A stretch of DNA of 64,000 nucleotides, taken from NCBI RefSeq assembly GCF_001989615.1, contig NZ_CP019067.1:1178001-1242000 (forward strand). The letters are read 5' to 3'. This document shows, piece after piece, positions 17,591-25,588 of the stretch. Numbering within the stretch: the first letter of the stretch is position 1; the number at the start of each line of letters is the position of its first letter. Made by a program: the position numbers and the translations under genes. The stretch comes from Halorientalis sp. IM1011 (lineage in GTDB: Archaea; Halobacteriota; Halobacteria; Halobacteriales; Haloarculaceae). The notes under the pieces are model-generated. The model did not search any database. It was not told where the DNA came from and saw only the letters and a list, made by a program, of their open reading frames with translations.

Positions 17591-18349
17591 ATGGGGTCTC
17601 GACACGCCCGGTGGGCCGCAGGGCTGGTCCTCGGCGTCGCCGCGCTCGCGGTCGTCTGTGCGACGCCAGCGGCCGCCCAGTCGGTCAACCGGAACCTGAT
17701 CCGGGAGCTGAACACCCAGTTGCTGTACGTCGCGCTCCCGCTCGCGGTGTTCGTCGAGGTGATCCTGATCTACGCCGTCGTCCGCTTCCGGGACAACCCG
17801 GACCCGCGGCCGACCATCGACTCGCCCAATCTGGAGGTCACCTGGACGCTCGCGACGGCCATCATCCTGCTGTTCGTCGGCGTCTCCGCGTACGTCGTCC
17901 TCACCACACCCTACTTCTCGCCGGACGCGGTCGGCGATCCAGCCGCGGCCAACGAAAGTGGTGAAGACATGGAGACAGTCCACGGGCTGGGCTACCAGTA
18001 CGACTGGCAGTTCCGGTATCCCGACGCGAACGTGACGACCCGCGGCGTGCTCGTGATGCCCGCCGACCGCCCCGTACGGCTCCGACTCTCGGCGGCCAAC
18101 GTGCTCCACTCGCTGTACATCCCACAACTGGGGATCAAGAAGGACGCCTTCCCCGGCCAGTACACGACGGTTCGCACGCGCGTGCACGAGCGGGGTACCT
18201 ACCGGGGATACTGCGCCGAACTGTGCGGGACGGGCCACTCACGGATGCGGACCGACGTGGTCGTGGTCTCGCCGTCGGCCTACGAGGACTGGCTGGCGAG
18301 CAACGAGGGCGAGTCCAACGTGACGAGCGCACCGGAACCGAGCAGTTGA
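17591..18349 (+). CDS. coxB: Cytochrome c oxidase subunit II
   Basis: The 252-residue subunit has a signal peptide (GLVLGVAALAVVCATPAAAQ), two membrane helices (about 48-70 and 88-108) and a C-terminal cupredoxin domain with the binuclear CuA site: LHSLYIPQL (His) and YCAELCGTGHSRM (Cys, Cys, His, Met). It accepts electrons, probably from a halocyanin-type donor because no cytochrome c gene is near. ATG 17591 (MGSRHARWAAG) is chosen because the signal peptide follows directly. It is divergent from coxA, with 156 bases between starts. Confidence 0.94.
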   Translation: MGSRHARWAAGLVLGVAALAVVCATPAAAQSVNRNLIRELNTQLLYVALPLAVFVEVILIYAVVRFRDNPDPRPTIDSPNLEVTWTLATAIILLFVGVSAYVVLTTPYFSPDAVGDPAAANESGEDMETVHGLGYQYDWQFRYPDANVTTRGVLVMPADRPVRLRLSAANVLHSLYIPQLGIKKDAFPGQYTTVRTRVHERGTYRGYCAELCGTGHSRMRTDVVVVSPSAYEDWLASNEGESNVTSAPEPSS

Positions 18350-18584
18350 GAGTCGCTGGACGAGTTCAGCGACACTGTCGGCGTCGAGGGCGGGACCCAG
18401 TGATCGGATCCCCAGTCGGTTCGAAATCGTATGTCGCTATATCAAACCCGGAGCACAAGTCGGGTAGGTCCGGCTCAATTCGTTGGATCGGTTCTTGATC
18501 CACCAGCAGTTTGAGTATATATTATTATTTATTAATATCCATAGATAGGATTGAAGACAGGTCTGAGATCAGTGTACTAGACGC

Positions 18585-18590
18585 TTATTA
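18585..18590 (+). promoter_or_regulatory. TATA-box candidate of the toxin-antitoxin operon
   Basis: TTATTA lies 26-31 bases before ATG 18616, the spacing expected for a haloarchaeal leaderless transcript. The preceding 70 bases (18510-18545) are strikingly A/T-rich. Confidence 0.45.
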
Positions 18591-18615
18591 CGCTCGCAGC
18601 GTTAGAACCGATAAG

Positions 18616-18777
18616 ATGGCAACTGACTCGTCTGAACCTGCGCCCGAGGACGGCGAGGACACGATGAAATTCGACGAGGGTCAAGCCGTTGCCGACCGGC
18701 TTGACGAACTGGAGAGTGGCGAGTCTGAACCAGTGTCGGAAATGCTCGAAGAGTACGACGAGCGGTTTGACGACTGA
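18616..18777 (+). CDS. Antitoxin-like 53-residue acidic protein
   Basis: A short, very acidic protein (MATDSSEPAPEDGEDTMKFD) with a predicted helix in its second half (DRLDELESGESEPVSEMLEE). It lies directly upstream of the RelE-like gene and is separated from it by a stop codon and one codon in the same frame. Its size, charge and order suit a type II antitoxin that wraps the toxin, with no DNA-binding domain seen. An upstream in-frame ATG at 18511 would add 35 residues but overlaps the A/T-rich promoter region. Confidence 0.6.
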   Translation: MATDSSEPAPEDGEDTMKFDEGQAVADRLDELESGESEPVSEMLEEYDERFDD

Positions 18778-18780
18778 TCC

Positions 18781-19122
18781 GTGGAACCGCCAGACGAGTT
18801 CCGGACGCTGCCTTCAGTCAAAGACGACCTGTTTTCGATTGCTGAGTCTGACCGTGAAGCAGGTGACAGAATCCGGGACAAGATCGAGCAATGGGAGCAG
18901 TGGCTTGAATTTGGACGTGTCCCACAAAAACATCTGACGTACCTCACTGATTCGCCCGGGGGCTACAACTTCTACCGGCAGAAGGTCGGGAACAGCGGCC
19001 ACCGGATTATCTACGAGATAAGCGACGGTATCATGACAATCGTCGCAATAGTTCCCCGAACGGATCGGACGTACCAAATCGAGAAGTACGTCGATCGGAT
19101 GGATCGCGAGACAGAAGACTGA
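18781..19122 (+). CDS. RelE/ParE-family toxin
   Basis: The 113-residue protein starts at GTG 18781. The RelE/ParE fold is recognised from the helical N-terminus (EFRTLPSVKDDLFSIAE), the strand GYNFYRQKVGNSGHRIIYEI, and IVAIVPRTDRTYQIEKYVD near the C-terminus. This layout (kRVGdYRviYei ... V..V.hR...Y) is classical for ribosome-dependent mRNA interferases; catalytic basic residues are plausible (Arg, His in the third strand). With the acidic protein upstream it forms a type II toxin-antitoxin module. Confidence 0.75.
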   Translation: MEPPDEFRTLPSVKDDLFSIAESDREAGDRIRDKIEQWEQWLEFGRVPQKHLTYLTDSPGGYNFYRQKVGNSGHRIIYEISDGIMTIVAIVPRTDRTYQIEKYVDRMDRETED

Positions 19123-19423
19123 ATCCTGTCTTCGAGGGTTCGGCTCGACTGCTACATCCCCCTGTATTCTTCAACCATCCGCACGAAATGTCGATGGTAA
19201 GCCATGAGTGAGAAAGCAGCTAAGGTTGGTCCACTTGACAGACTCGTGAGTCACGGCAGGCCGTTGTTTTCGACGTGAACGGCAGTAGAAGATTCGCGCC
19301 AGTTTGCGAATTATCGGCCACATTCCCAACTCGTGCCCGGGGCGGGCCACCTCGACGGCTCGATTCGGGACTCGGGTGGTCGACGATGCGAACAGCGGTG
19401 GACGTGTGGCGAAGTTCGAAGTG

Positions 19424-19428
19424 TTTAA
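19424..19428 (+). promoter_or_regulatory. TATA-box candidate of the rpl15e transcript
   Basis: TTTAA preceded by a purine-rich CGAAGTG (BRE-like). Using the usual 25 or so base spacing, transcription would start near 19450, about 170 bases before the rpl15e ATG, giving an unusually long leader that covers the hairpins below. Confidence 0.4.
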
Positions 19429-19457
19429 CCCCGGGAGCGGGAAAGAAGGGGTAACTC

Positions 19458-19583
19458 GCTGGTCGACGGGCACCAGCGGGCACCTGCCGGCCGTGTGGAG
19501 ACCGATGGTCTCCCGGCTCACAGGACGGGATGTGATCGGCGGGGTCTCTGACCCCGGGCAGGCGGCCGGGCCGTCCGGCCGCC
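19458..19583 (+). ncRNA. Structured leader RNA candidate upstream of rpl15e
   Basis: Four perfect stems follow each other: GCTGGT/ACCAGC (19458-19477), GGAGACC-GAT-GGTCTCC (19497-19513), GGGGTC-TCT-GACCCC (19541-19555) and GGCGGCCGG-GCCGT-CCGGCCGCC (19561-19583). CCTGCC at 19483-19488 can also pair with GGCAGG at 19557-19562 to close a multibranch loop around stems two and three; that stem would compete with the first base pairs of the last hairpin. A TATA-like box at 19424 and the absence of a gene in this stretch suggest a transcribed leader or separate small RNA. It does not show the conserved cores of SRP RNA, RNase P RNA or a tRNA. Function unknown; feedback control of L15e is one possibility. 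Confidence 0.45.
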
Positions 19584-19620
19584 GGAGGATTGAACCACTC
19601 GACGCCCGTGGTGATAGCCC

Positions 19621-20211
19621 ATGACACGGAGCTTCTACTCCCACATCCGAGAGGCGTGGGAAGACCCCGACGACGGACAGCTCGCGGAACTACAGTGGCA
19701 GCGCCAGCAGGAGTGGCGTGACCAGGGTGCGCTCGAACGCGTCGAGCGCCCCACTCGACTGGACAAGGCCCGCTCGCTCGGCTACAAGGCCAAGCAGGGC
19801 ATCGTTGTCGTGCGCGCCAGCATCCGCAAGGGCGGCGCGCGCAAACAGCGGTTCACGGCCGGCCGGCGCTCGAAGCGCCAGGGCGTGACCCGGATCACCC
19901 GCCGGAAGAACCTCCAGCGGGTCGCCGAGGAGCGCGCCACCCGGAAGTACCGGAACCTGCGCGTCCTCAACTCCTACTCGGTCGGCCAGGACGGCCGCCA
20001 GAAGTGGTTCGAGGTCATCCTCGTCGATCCCCACCACCCCGCGATCGAGAACGACGACGACCTCAACTGGATCTGCGACGACTCCCAGCGTGGCCGGGCC
20101 TACCGCGGCCTGACCAACGCCGGGCAGTCCAACCGCGGCCTCGACCAGAAGGGCAAGGGCACCGAGCACAACCGCCCGAGCAACAACAGCGGCCGCGGCC
20201 GCGCGAAGTAA
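19621..20211 (+). CDS. rpl15e: 50S ribosomal protein L15e
   Basis: The 196-residue basic protein begins MTRSFYSHIREAWEDPDDGQ and shows the L15e blocks LGYKAKQGIVVVRASIRKGG, VLNSYSVGQDG and KWFEVILVDPHHPAI, with the Arg/Lys-rich C-terminus ending GRGRAK. It is an archaeal/eukaryotic large-subunit protein that binds 23S rRNA, of family-typical length. It is transcribed alone after a hairpin-rich leader. Confidence 0.97.
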   Translation: MTRSFYSHIREAWEDPDDGQLAELQWQRQQEWRDQGALERVERPTRLDKARSLGYKAKQGIVVVRASIRKGGARKQRFTAGRRSKRQGVTRITRRKNLQRVAEERATRKYRNLRVLNSYSVGQDGRQKWFEVILVDPHHPAIENDDDLNWICDDSQRGRAYRGLTNAGQSNRGLDQKGKGTEHNRPSNNSGRGRAK

Positions 20212-20371
20212 GAGTTCGACAGCACATTTTTCGGTGCGCCGATAGCGATCGATCGCTCACGATACAATCGGCACAGTAACAGCTGTACCGACAGTTCAGG
20301 TTCGGTGACGAATTCATTGGCGACAGTTCGGCCCCTACTTTCAGGTAGCGTCGGTGTGGAACGTGTCGGAT

Positions 20372-21673
20372 ATGGAACCTCCAGCGGACGACAGGTCGGT
20401 CAGCCGACGGACCGTCCTCGGCGGAATCGCCGGACTGGGCGCTGGCGCGGTCACAACCACCGGCGTGTCGGCCCGGATCGCGGCTCAGTCGGCGGCCGAA
20501 CTGACGGTCCTGACGCGCAACCTCTACCTCGGCGTCGACCTCTTCAGACTGTTCGATGCGCGCTCGCGCGACGACGTGCTGCAGATCACCGGGACCCTGC
20601 TCGAGGAGTTCGATCCCGGCCGTGCCACGAGGCGGGCCGATGCCATTGCGGCGGAGATCGAGGCCACGCAACCGGACGCCGTCGCCCTGCAGGAAGCCTC
20701 CGCGTTGCGCGTCCAGCGTCCCAGCGATTCCGGGACGGACTCCCCGGACCCTGCGGAGACGGTCGTCGTCGATCTGCTCGACGCCGTCCAGTCGGCACTG
20801 GCCGAGCGGGGACCGGACTACGAGGTGGTCGCCTCGACTGTCACGACCGACGTGGAACTGCCGGCCGACACCGACGACGGGACCGTCGACGTGCGCCTCA
20901 CCGACCGGGACGCCGTGCTGGTCCGAAGCGACCTCGACGCGACGGCGAGCGCGAACGGGACCTACGATGCGGCCTTCGGCGTCCCGGAATGGATTCCGGT
21001 GATCGGCGGGCTCTCGGTCCAGCGCGGGTTCTGCGCGGCGGACCTGACGGTAGCTGACGAGACGGTCACGGTCGTCTCGACGCACCTGTCGTCGACGAGC
21101 GGAGATCTCCGGACCGGACAGGCAGAGGAACTGCTCGACCGACTTCCGACAGATCAGCCAGTGATCGTCGGCGGCGACTTCAACAGCGGGCCCGGTGGTG
21201 AGACCGCCGCCTACGACCAGTTGACGGCGACGCTCTCGGACGCCTACGCGACGGCGAATCCCGACCGCGACGGGTTCACCTGCTGTCAAGGGCCGGATCT
21301 CCGGAACACGGACTCACGGCTCGATAGCAGGATCGACGGCCTCCTCTACCGCGGCGACGTGTCGGCGACGGCCGCGAGTCGCGTCGGTCACCAGCCCGAC
21401 GACCGCGTCAGCTACCAGGTCGAGGGGGAGACGGTACAGGTGTGGCCCTCGGACCACGCGGGCGTCGCCGCGACGTTCGCGGTCGAGGCGACCGGGTCGA
21501 TCGAGACGGCGACGGAGAGCGAAACCGAATCCACGCCGGCGGTGGAACGGACCACGACGACCGCGACCGGAGCCACACCGAAGACGACGGTGCGAACGGG
21601 GCCGGGGCTGGGCGTTCTGGCGGCGCTCGCCGGACTCGCCGGTGGGATCGGCGGCCGACTGTGGCGGGACTGA
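20372..21673 (+). CDS. Exported endonuclease/exonuclease/phosphatase-family protein
   Basis: The 433-residue protein has a Tat signal (SVSRRTVLGGIAGLGAGAV) and an EEP hydrolase domain (about 45-370). Active-site blocks are RNLYLG, DAVALQEAS (metal Glu), THLSS, VGGDFNSGPG and SDHAGVAATF. Substrates of EEP enzymes range from nucleic acids to phospholipids, so the substrate here is open. A Thr/Glu-rich stalk (about 375-405) and a C-terminal helix after GPGLGVLAAL look like a PGF-CTERM-type anchor with Leu in place of Phe. The start at 20372 puts the twin Arg near the N-terminus. Confidence 0.82.
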   Translation: MEPPADDRSVSRRTVLGGIAGLGAGAVTTTGVSARIAAQSAAELTVLTRNLYLGVDLFRLFDARSRDDVLQITGTLLEEFDPGRATRRADAIAAEIEATQPDAVALQEASALRVQRPSDSGTDSPDPAETVVVDLLDAVQSALAERGPDYEVVASTVTTDVELPADTDDGTVDVRLTDRDAVLVRSDLDATASANGTYDAAFGVPEWIPVIGGLSVQRGFCAADLTVADETVTVVSTHLSSTSGDLRTGQAEELLDRLPTDQPVIVGGDFNSGPGGETAAYDQLTATLSDAYATANPDRDGFTCCQGPDLRNTDSRLDSRIDGLLYRGDVSATAASRVGHQPDDRVSYQVEGETVQVWPSDHAGVAATFAVEATGSIETATESETESTPAVERTTTTATGATPKTTVRTGPGLGVLAALAGLAGGIGGRLWRD

Positions 21674-21741
21674 ATCCCGGACGGGCCAACGACGGGCGAT
21701 ACGGCGACCACGTTTTTACGATCCGCGGGACAGGGTGGCCT

Positions 21742-22278
21742 ATGGAGAGTCGAAGTCGGTCGATCGCTGTCGTCGGTGCGGTGGCGATACTCCTGTTGCT
21801 CGCGGGCTGTAGCGGGCTGTCGGGCGAGGAGACGCCGACGCAGAACGGGACGGAGTACCACGAACCGGCGAGTGAATACCTGCTGTCGGCGGACAAGGTC
21901 GTCGGCTGGGAGGAGAACGGGACGCGTGCCCCGAACGCGAGCGCGGAACCGCCGGGACTGGAGTCCGGGCAGGTACTCGAACTGAAAAACGGGAGCGCGG
22001 ACCTCCAGATCGCCGTGCTGGTGTTCGAGTCGCCCGAAGACGCACGGACGTTTCTCGACGCCCAGCGCGAGACCTACCGATCTGAGGGAACCAACACGAC
22101 GGACGTGGATATCGGCGACCGGGCGTTCGGAGTTCCGGAGTTGACCGGGCCGAACAGTACGATTTCGGCGGTCGACGCCCAGCAGTCGAACGTCTACGTC
22201 CAGGTGACCGGCAACGTCCCACTGAACGCCTCGAAGCGAATCGCCAGGACGCAGTTACGAGCGATCACGGGGGAGTGA
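21742..22278 (+). CDS. Secreted lipoprotein, unknown function
   Basis: The 178-residue protein has a hydrophobic signal and lipobox LLLLAGC with Cys near residue 22, then a Gly/Glu/Thr linker. The mature domain has an alternating fold with ELKNGSADLQIAVLVFES and SPEDARTFLDAQRETY, reminiscent of small PsiF/DUF-type lipoproteins, but I do not recognise a family. Start 21742 (MESRSRSIAVVGAVAI) directly precedes the signal. It is flanked by the EEP protein and thiI in the same direction. Confidence 0.75.
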   Translation: MESRSRSIAVVGAVAILLLLAGCSGLSGEETPTQNGTEYHEPASEYLLSADKVVGWEENGTRAPNASAEPPGLESGQVLELKNGSADLQIAVLVFESPEDARTFLDAQRETYRSEGTNTTDVDIGDRAFGVPELTGPNSTISAVDAQQSNVYVQVTGNVPLNASKRIARTQLRAITGE

Positions 22279-22460
22279 ATCGCCACATGCCCTGCTCGCG
22301 GTCCACGAGCGTCACGACAGTGGTGTGGGGGAGCGTCAGCACGTCGACGATGACGAGATAGAGCGCGTGCCACCCCCGTGGATCGGCGGGCCGAAGTCGG
22401 CGGTCGGTCCGGGAGACCCACCCCGAAGGGGATTTACCTCCCAGTCGTCTCCACCACGGT

Positions 22461-23633
22461 ATGGAGCCGCCGGGCGCAGACACAGTCGTCGTCCGCTACG
22501 GGGACATGAGCACCAAGAGCAGTCGGGTCCGTCGCGGGATGGAGAAGCGACTGGTCGAGAACATCGAGGCGCTGCTCGCCGACCGCGGGATCGACGGCGA
22601 CGTGGAGCGCCGCCCGACCCGACCGCTCGTGTGGACCGACGAGCCCACCGCAGCAGCCGAGGCCGCCGCCGACGCCTGCGGCGTCGTCTCGACCAGCACG
22701 GCCCGCACGCTGCCCGCCGACCCCGACTCGATCCTCGACGCCATGGTCGAAACCGCGACCGCCCACTACGACGGGGGCAGTTTCGCCGTCAACGCCCGTC
22801 GCGCGGGCGACTCCTTCCCGATGGACAGCGAGGACCTCGGCCGCGAGGGCGGACAGGCGATCTGGGAGGCCGTCGAGGACGAGTTCGAGCCCGAGGTGGA
22901 CCTGGACGACCCCGATTTCACGGTCAACGTCGAGGTCCGCGAGGACACCGCCTTCCTCTATCTCGATCAGATCTCGGGGCCGGGTGGGCTGCCCCTGGGA
23001 ACCCAGCGGCCGGTCGTCGCGCTGGTCAGCGGCGGCATCGACTCACCCGTGGCGGCCTACGAGATCATGCGGAAGGGGTGTCCCGTCCTCCCCGTGTACG
23101 TCGATCTCGGGGAGTACGGCGGGCCGGACCACCGCGCCCGCGCCGTCGAGACCGTCCGGACGCTCGGGGAGTACGCGCCGAACTTCCGGGAACCGCTCCG
23201 CGTGGTCCCAGGTGGCGAGACGGTCGAACTGCTTGCCAAGAATCTCGAACAGGGGCGGATGCTCGCCTTCCGACGGTTCTGTCTCGCGGTCGCCGAGGAG
23301 GTCGCCTTCGAGGAAGGCGCGGCCGGGATCGTCACGGGGGAGGCCGTCGGCCAGAAGTCGAGCCAGACCGCCCAGAATCTCAGCGTCACCGATCCGATCA
23401 CCGACCTCCCCGTGTTCCGGCCGCTCCTGACCGAGGACAAGAACGTCATCACCGAGCGCGCCAAGGAGATCGGGACCTTCACCGACTCGACCATTCCGGC
23501 GGGCTGTAACCGCTTCGCTCCCGCCCAGGCCGAGACCAACGCGCGACTGGATCGCCTGCGCGACCTCGAACCCGACGACCTCCGCGAGCGCGCTCGCGAC
23601 GCCGTCGCCGACCTCGAACTGGTCGAGCCCTGA
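22461..23633 (+). CDS. thiI: tRNA 4-thiouridine synthase ThiI
   Basis: The 390-residue enzyme has an N-terminal ferredoxin-like region (1-60), a THUMP domain (about 60-165) and a PP-loop ATP pyrophosphatase domain with VALVSGGIDSPVAAYEIM. It also has GEAVGQKSSQTAQNL and the conserved Cys in IPAGCNRFAP near residue 350. It lacks the C-terminal rhodanese domain of E. coli ThiI, as usual in archaea, where sulfur comes from another donor. It adenylates U8 of tRNA and has been connected with thiazole synthesis in some lineages. Confidence 0.95.
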   Translation: MEPPGADTVVVRYGDMSTKSSRVRRGMEKRLVENIEALLADRGIDGDVERRPTRPLVWTDEPTAAAEAAADACGVVSTSTARTLPADPDSILDAMVETATAHYDGGSFAVNARRAGDSFPMDSEDLGREGGQAIWEAVEDEFEPEVDLDDPDFTVNVEVREDTAFLYLDQISGPGGLPLGTQRPVVALVSGGIDSPVAAYEIMRKGCPVLPVYVDLGEYGGPDHRARAVETVRTLGEYAPNFREPLRVVPGGETVELLAKNLEQGRMLAFRRFCLAVAEEVAFEEGAAGIVTGEAVGQKSSQTAQNLSVTDPITDLPVFRPLLTEDKNVITERAKEIGTFTDSTIPAGCNRFAPAQAETNARLDRLRDLEPDDLRERARDAVADLELVEP

Positions 23634-23675
23634 CCCTTTTGTCCGAAAGCGCGGCCATCGTGGCCCGTGACCACT

Positions 23676-24233
23676 GTGGGACAGCGCGCACTCGTCGCCT
23701 ACGAACGGACGAACGGCCGGTACGACCTCCACTACGCCCACTGGGGAGCCCACGAGTGGCATCTGGCGACCGCACTCGCCGCGATCCGGCCGGGCGGACC
23801 GATCGACCCGACCGAAGAAACCGGTCACCCCGCCGCCGTCGAACCGGAACCGCTGGCTACCGACCGGTCGTTCGCGGACTTGCTGGAAACCCACGTCGAC
23901 TGGCAGACCTACGACGCCTGCTACGTCGTCGCGAGCGACGGGACGGTCCAGCCCTACCTCGCGGCCTGGTTCGGCCTGCCGGGCCACGACACGGTCCGCC
24001 CACGTGACGGCGCACTCGTCTCGGTCGATCCCGCCCGCGCCGAACCGGACGGGGAGTTCCTGCGCGGCCGCGTCGCCGGGCTGAAAGCCGCCACACTCGC
24101 GATGGTCCGCGACGATCGCCTCACACCCGCGGCCGCCCGATCCTTCCTGGCCAGCGAAGTCCGGTCCTGGCACCTCGAAGACCGCACGGTCCACCTCGGC
24201 CCGGACGCGGATCCGGACGGCTGGCGGTCGTGA
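23676..24233 (+). CDS. DUF6735-like haloarchaeal protein, copy 2
   Basis: The 185-residue acidic protein is a paralogue of the product at 1260-1907, sharing GQRALVAYER, YDLHYAHWGA, AAWFGLPG and GEFLRGRVAGLKAATLA. The GTG at 23676 aligns with the start of copy 1; a GTG at 23667 would add three residues. The middle is shorter than in copy 1. Function unknown. It sits between thiI and nucS in what looks like stable core sequence, so this may be the ancestral copy. Confidence 0.8.
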   Translation: MGQRALVAYERTNGRYDLHYAHWGAHEWHLATALAAIRPGGPIDPTEETGHPAAVEPEPLATDRSFADLLETHVDWQTYDACYVVASDGTVQPYLAAWFGLPGHDTVRPRDGALVSVDPARAEPDGEFLRGRVAGLKAATLAMVRDDRLTPAAARSFLASEVRSWHLEDRTVHLGPDADPDGWRS

Positions 24234-24278
24234 TCGCTCCCGACGCGCTTATCCGCCGTCCACGACTACGGCCGGACA

Positions 24279-25091
24279 GTGACGGAACACGGAGAGGGAA
24301 GTGCGACAGCCGACGACGCGGCCGCCGGGAGCGACGCGAACGTGGACCCGTCAGATCGCCGATCGGACGGCGTCACCGCACTCGCGAGTCCGACGCCCGC
24401 ACGCGCACAGACGGCCGTCGCCGCGGCCATCGAGCGCGAGGACGTGGTCTCGGTGTTCGGAACCTGTACTGTGGAGTACGACGGGCGAGCGTCGAGCCAC
24501 CTCGGCCCGGGCGACCGGCTCGTCGTCTGCAAACCCGACGGGACGACGCTGGTCCACACCGACGAGGGCCACCAGCCAGTGAACTGGCAACCGCCGGGCT
24601 GTTCCCAGGCGGCGCGGCTGACCGAGGGCCGCCTCGAACTCCAGAGCCTGCGCTCGACGCCCGAGGAGGAGTTGCTCGTGCGGTTCGAGGAGATCCTGCA
24701 GGTTACCGCCTACGACCTGACCGACGAGAGTGATCTCGCTCTCGAAGGCACCGAGGAGGATCTCCGGGAGCGCATCCTCGACGATCCGGATCTCGTCGAA
24801 TCTGGGTTCTCCCCGCTGGCGACCGAACGCGAGACGCCGGCGGGCGCGGTGGACATCTTCGGCGAGGACGAGCAGGGGCGGCGGGTCGTCGTGGAGTTGA
24901 AGCGGAGGCGGGTCGGCCCGGACGCGGTGGGCCAACTCAGCCGGTACGTGGAGGCCCTGGAGCGCGATCTCCACGCCGACGCCGACGTGCGGGGGATTCT
25001 GGTCGCGCCCTCGGTGACCGACCGGGCGCGGGAGTTACTGGCCGAGCAGGGCATGGAGTTCGTGGCGCTTGAGCCCGATCCGAACTCGTAG
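24279..25091 (+). CDS. nucS: Mismatch-specific endonuclease NucS/EndoMS
   Basis: The 270-residue enzyme starts at GTG 24279. After an acidic, disordered N-terminus (1-40), it has the N-terminal NucS DNA-binding domain (VEYDGRASSHLGPGDRLVVC). The C-terminal RecB-like nuclease domain carries AVDIFGED (Asp) and VVVELKRRRVG (Glu, Lys), followed by AVGQLSRYVEAL and a PCNA-binding-like end. NucS cuts both strands at mismatched bases. It is notable that the same window encodes MutS and MutL. It is closely spaced with upstream and downstream genes. Confidence 0.93.
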   Translation: MTEHGEGSATADDAAAGSDANVDPSDRRSDGVTALASPTPARAQTAVAAAIEREDVVSVFGTCTVEYDGRASSHLGPGDRLVVCKPDGTTLVHTDEGHQPVNWQPPGCSQAARLTEGRLELQSLRSTPEEELLVRFEEILQVTAYDLTDESDLALEGTEEDLRERILDDPDLVESGFSPLATERETPAGAVDIFGEDEQGRRVVVELKRRRVGPDAVGQLSRYVEALERDLHADADVRGILVAPSVTDRARELLAEQGMEFVALEPDPNS

Positions 25092-25131
25092 AGTCGGCAG
25101 GATTTTTTCGCCGGCACCCGACGGCGAGCGT

Positions 25132-25587
25132 ATGCCCTCCAGACGAGCGATCCTGCGGCGCGGGCTCGTCGGCGTCGGGCTCGGCGTCGGAACTGCTGGC
25201 TGTTCGGCGCTCGGTGGCGAGGACCCGCCGGCGTTGACGATCCGGTTTCTGAACTACACCGACGAGCACCGTCTGGTCGTGCTACACCTGTTCCGGGACG
25301 ACCGGACGGCGTACCAGGACGCCGAAGCATTCTACGACACGGTCGACGTGCCGTCGATGGACGACGCCACCGATCCCGTGACCTACGAGGACGTTGTGCC
25401 GAGTCGACGCTACGTCGCCCGAGCCGAGATCGACCACGATCCGCTGGCACAGGAGGCCACGACCGAGTACCACTACTACCCGCGGCAGTGCGACGACGGG
25501 GACGTGCTCACTGTCGTCTGTCGCCCCTACGTCGAGGAACACGCCCGGTCCGGCCTCTACTTCACCTTCGAGCAGGAGCGCTGTTGA
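25132..25587 (+). CDS. Tat-exported small lipoprotein
   Basis: The 151-residue protein has Arg-Arg signals (MPSRRAILRRGLVGVGLG) and lipobox TAGC with Cys near residue 24. The mature part is a predicted beta-sandwich (ALTIRFLNYTDEHRLVVLHL, DVVPSRRYVARAEI) and contains two Cys (RQCDDG and VVCRPY) plus a terminal QERC. No family is recognised. It ends one base before the convergent mutS stop codon. Confidence 0.75.
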   Translation: MPSRRAILRRGLVGVGLGVGTAGCSALGGEDPPALTIRFLNYTDEHRLVVLHLFRDDRTAYQDAEAFYDTVDVPSMDDATDPVTYEDVVPSRRYVARAEIDHDPLAQEATTEYHYYPRQCDDGDVLTVVCRPYVEEHARSGLYFTFEQERC

Positions 25588-25588
25588 C

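Noticed and set aside
19486-19523. H/ACA-like guide RNA within the rpl15e leader
   Set aside because: A hairpin is followed by ACA at the right distance, but there is no two-sided pseudouridylation pocket.
19541-19600. Possible tRNA T-arm on the minus strand (GGTTCAATCC)
   Set aside because: The flanking bases do not pair and no acceptor, D or anticodon arms could be found.
19171-19644. 157-codon frame opposite the rpl15e leader
   Set aside because: Overlaps the structured RNA and the start of rpl15e, has a typical shadow composition and no domain.
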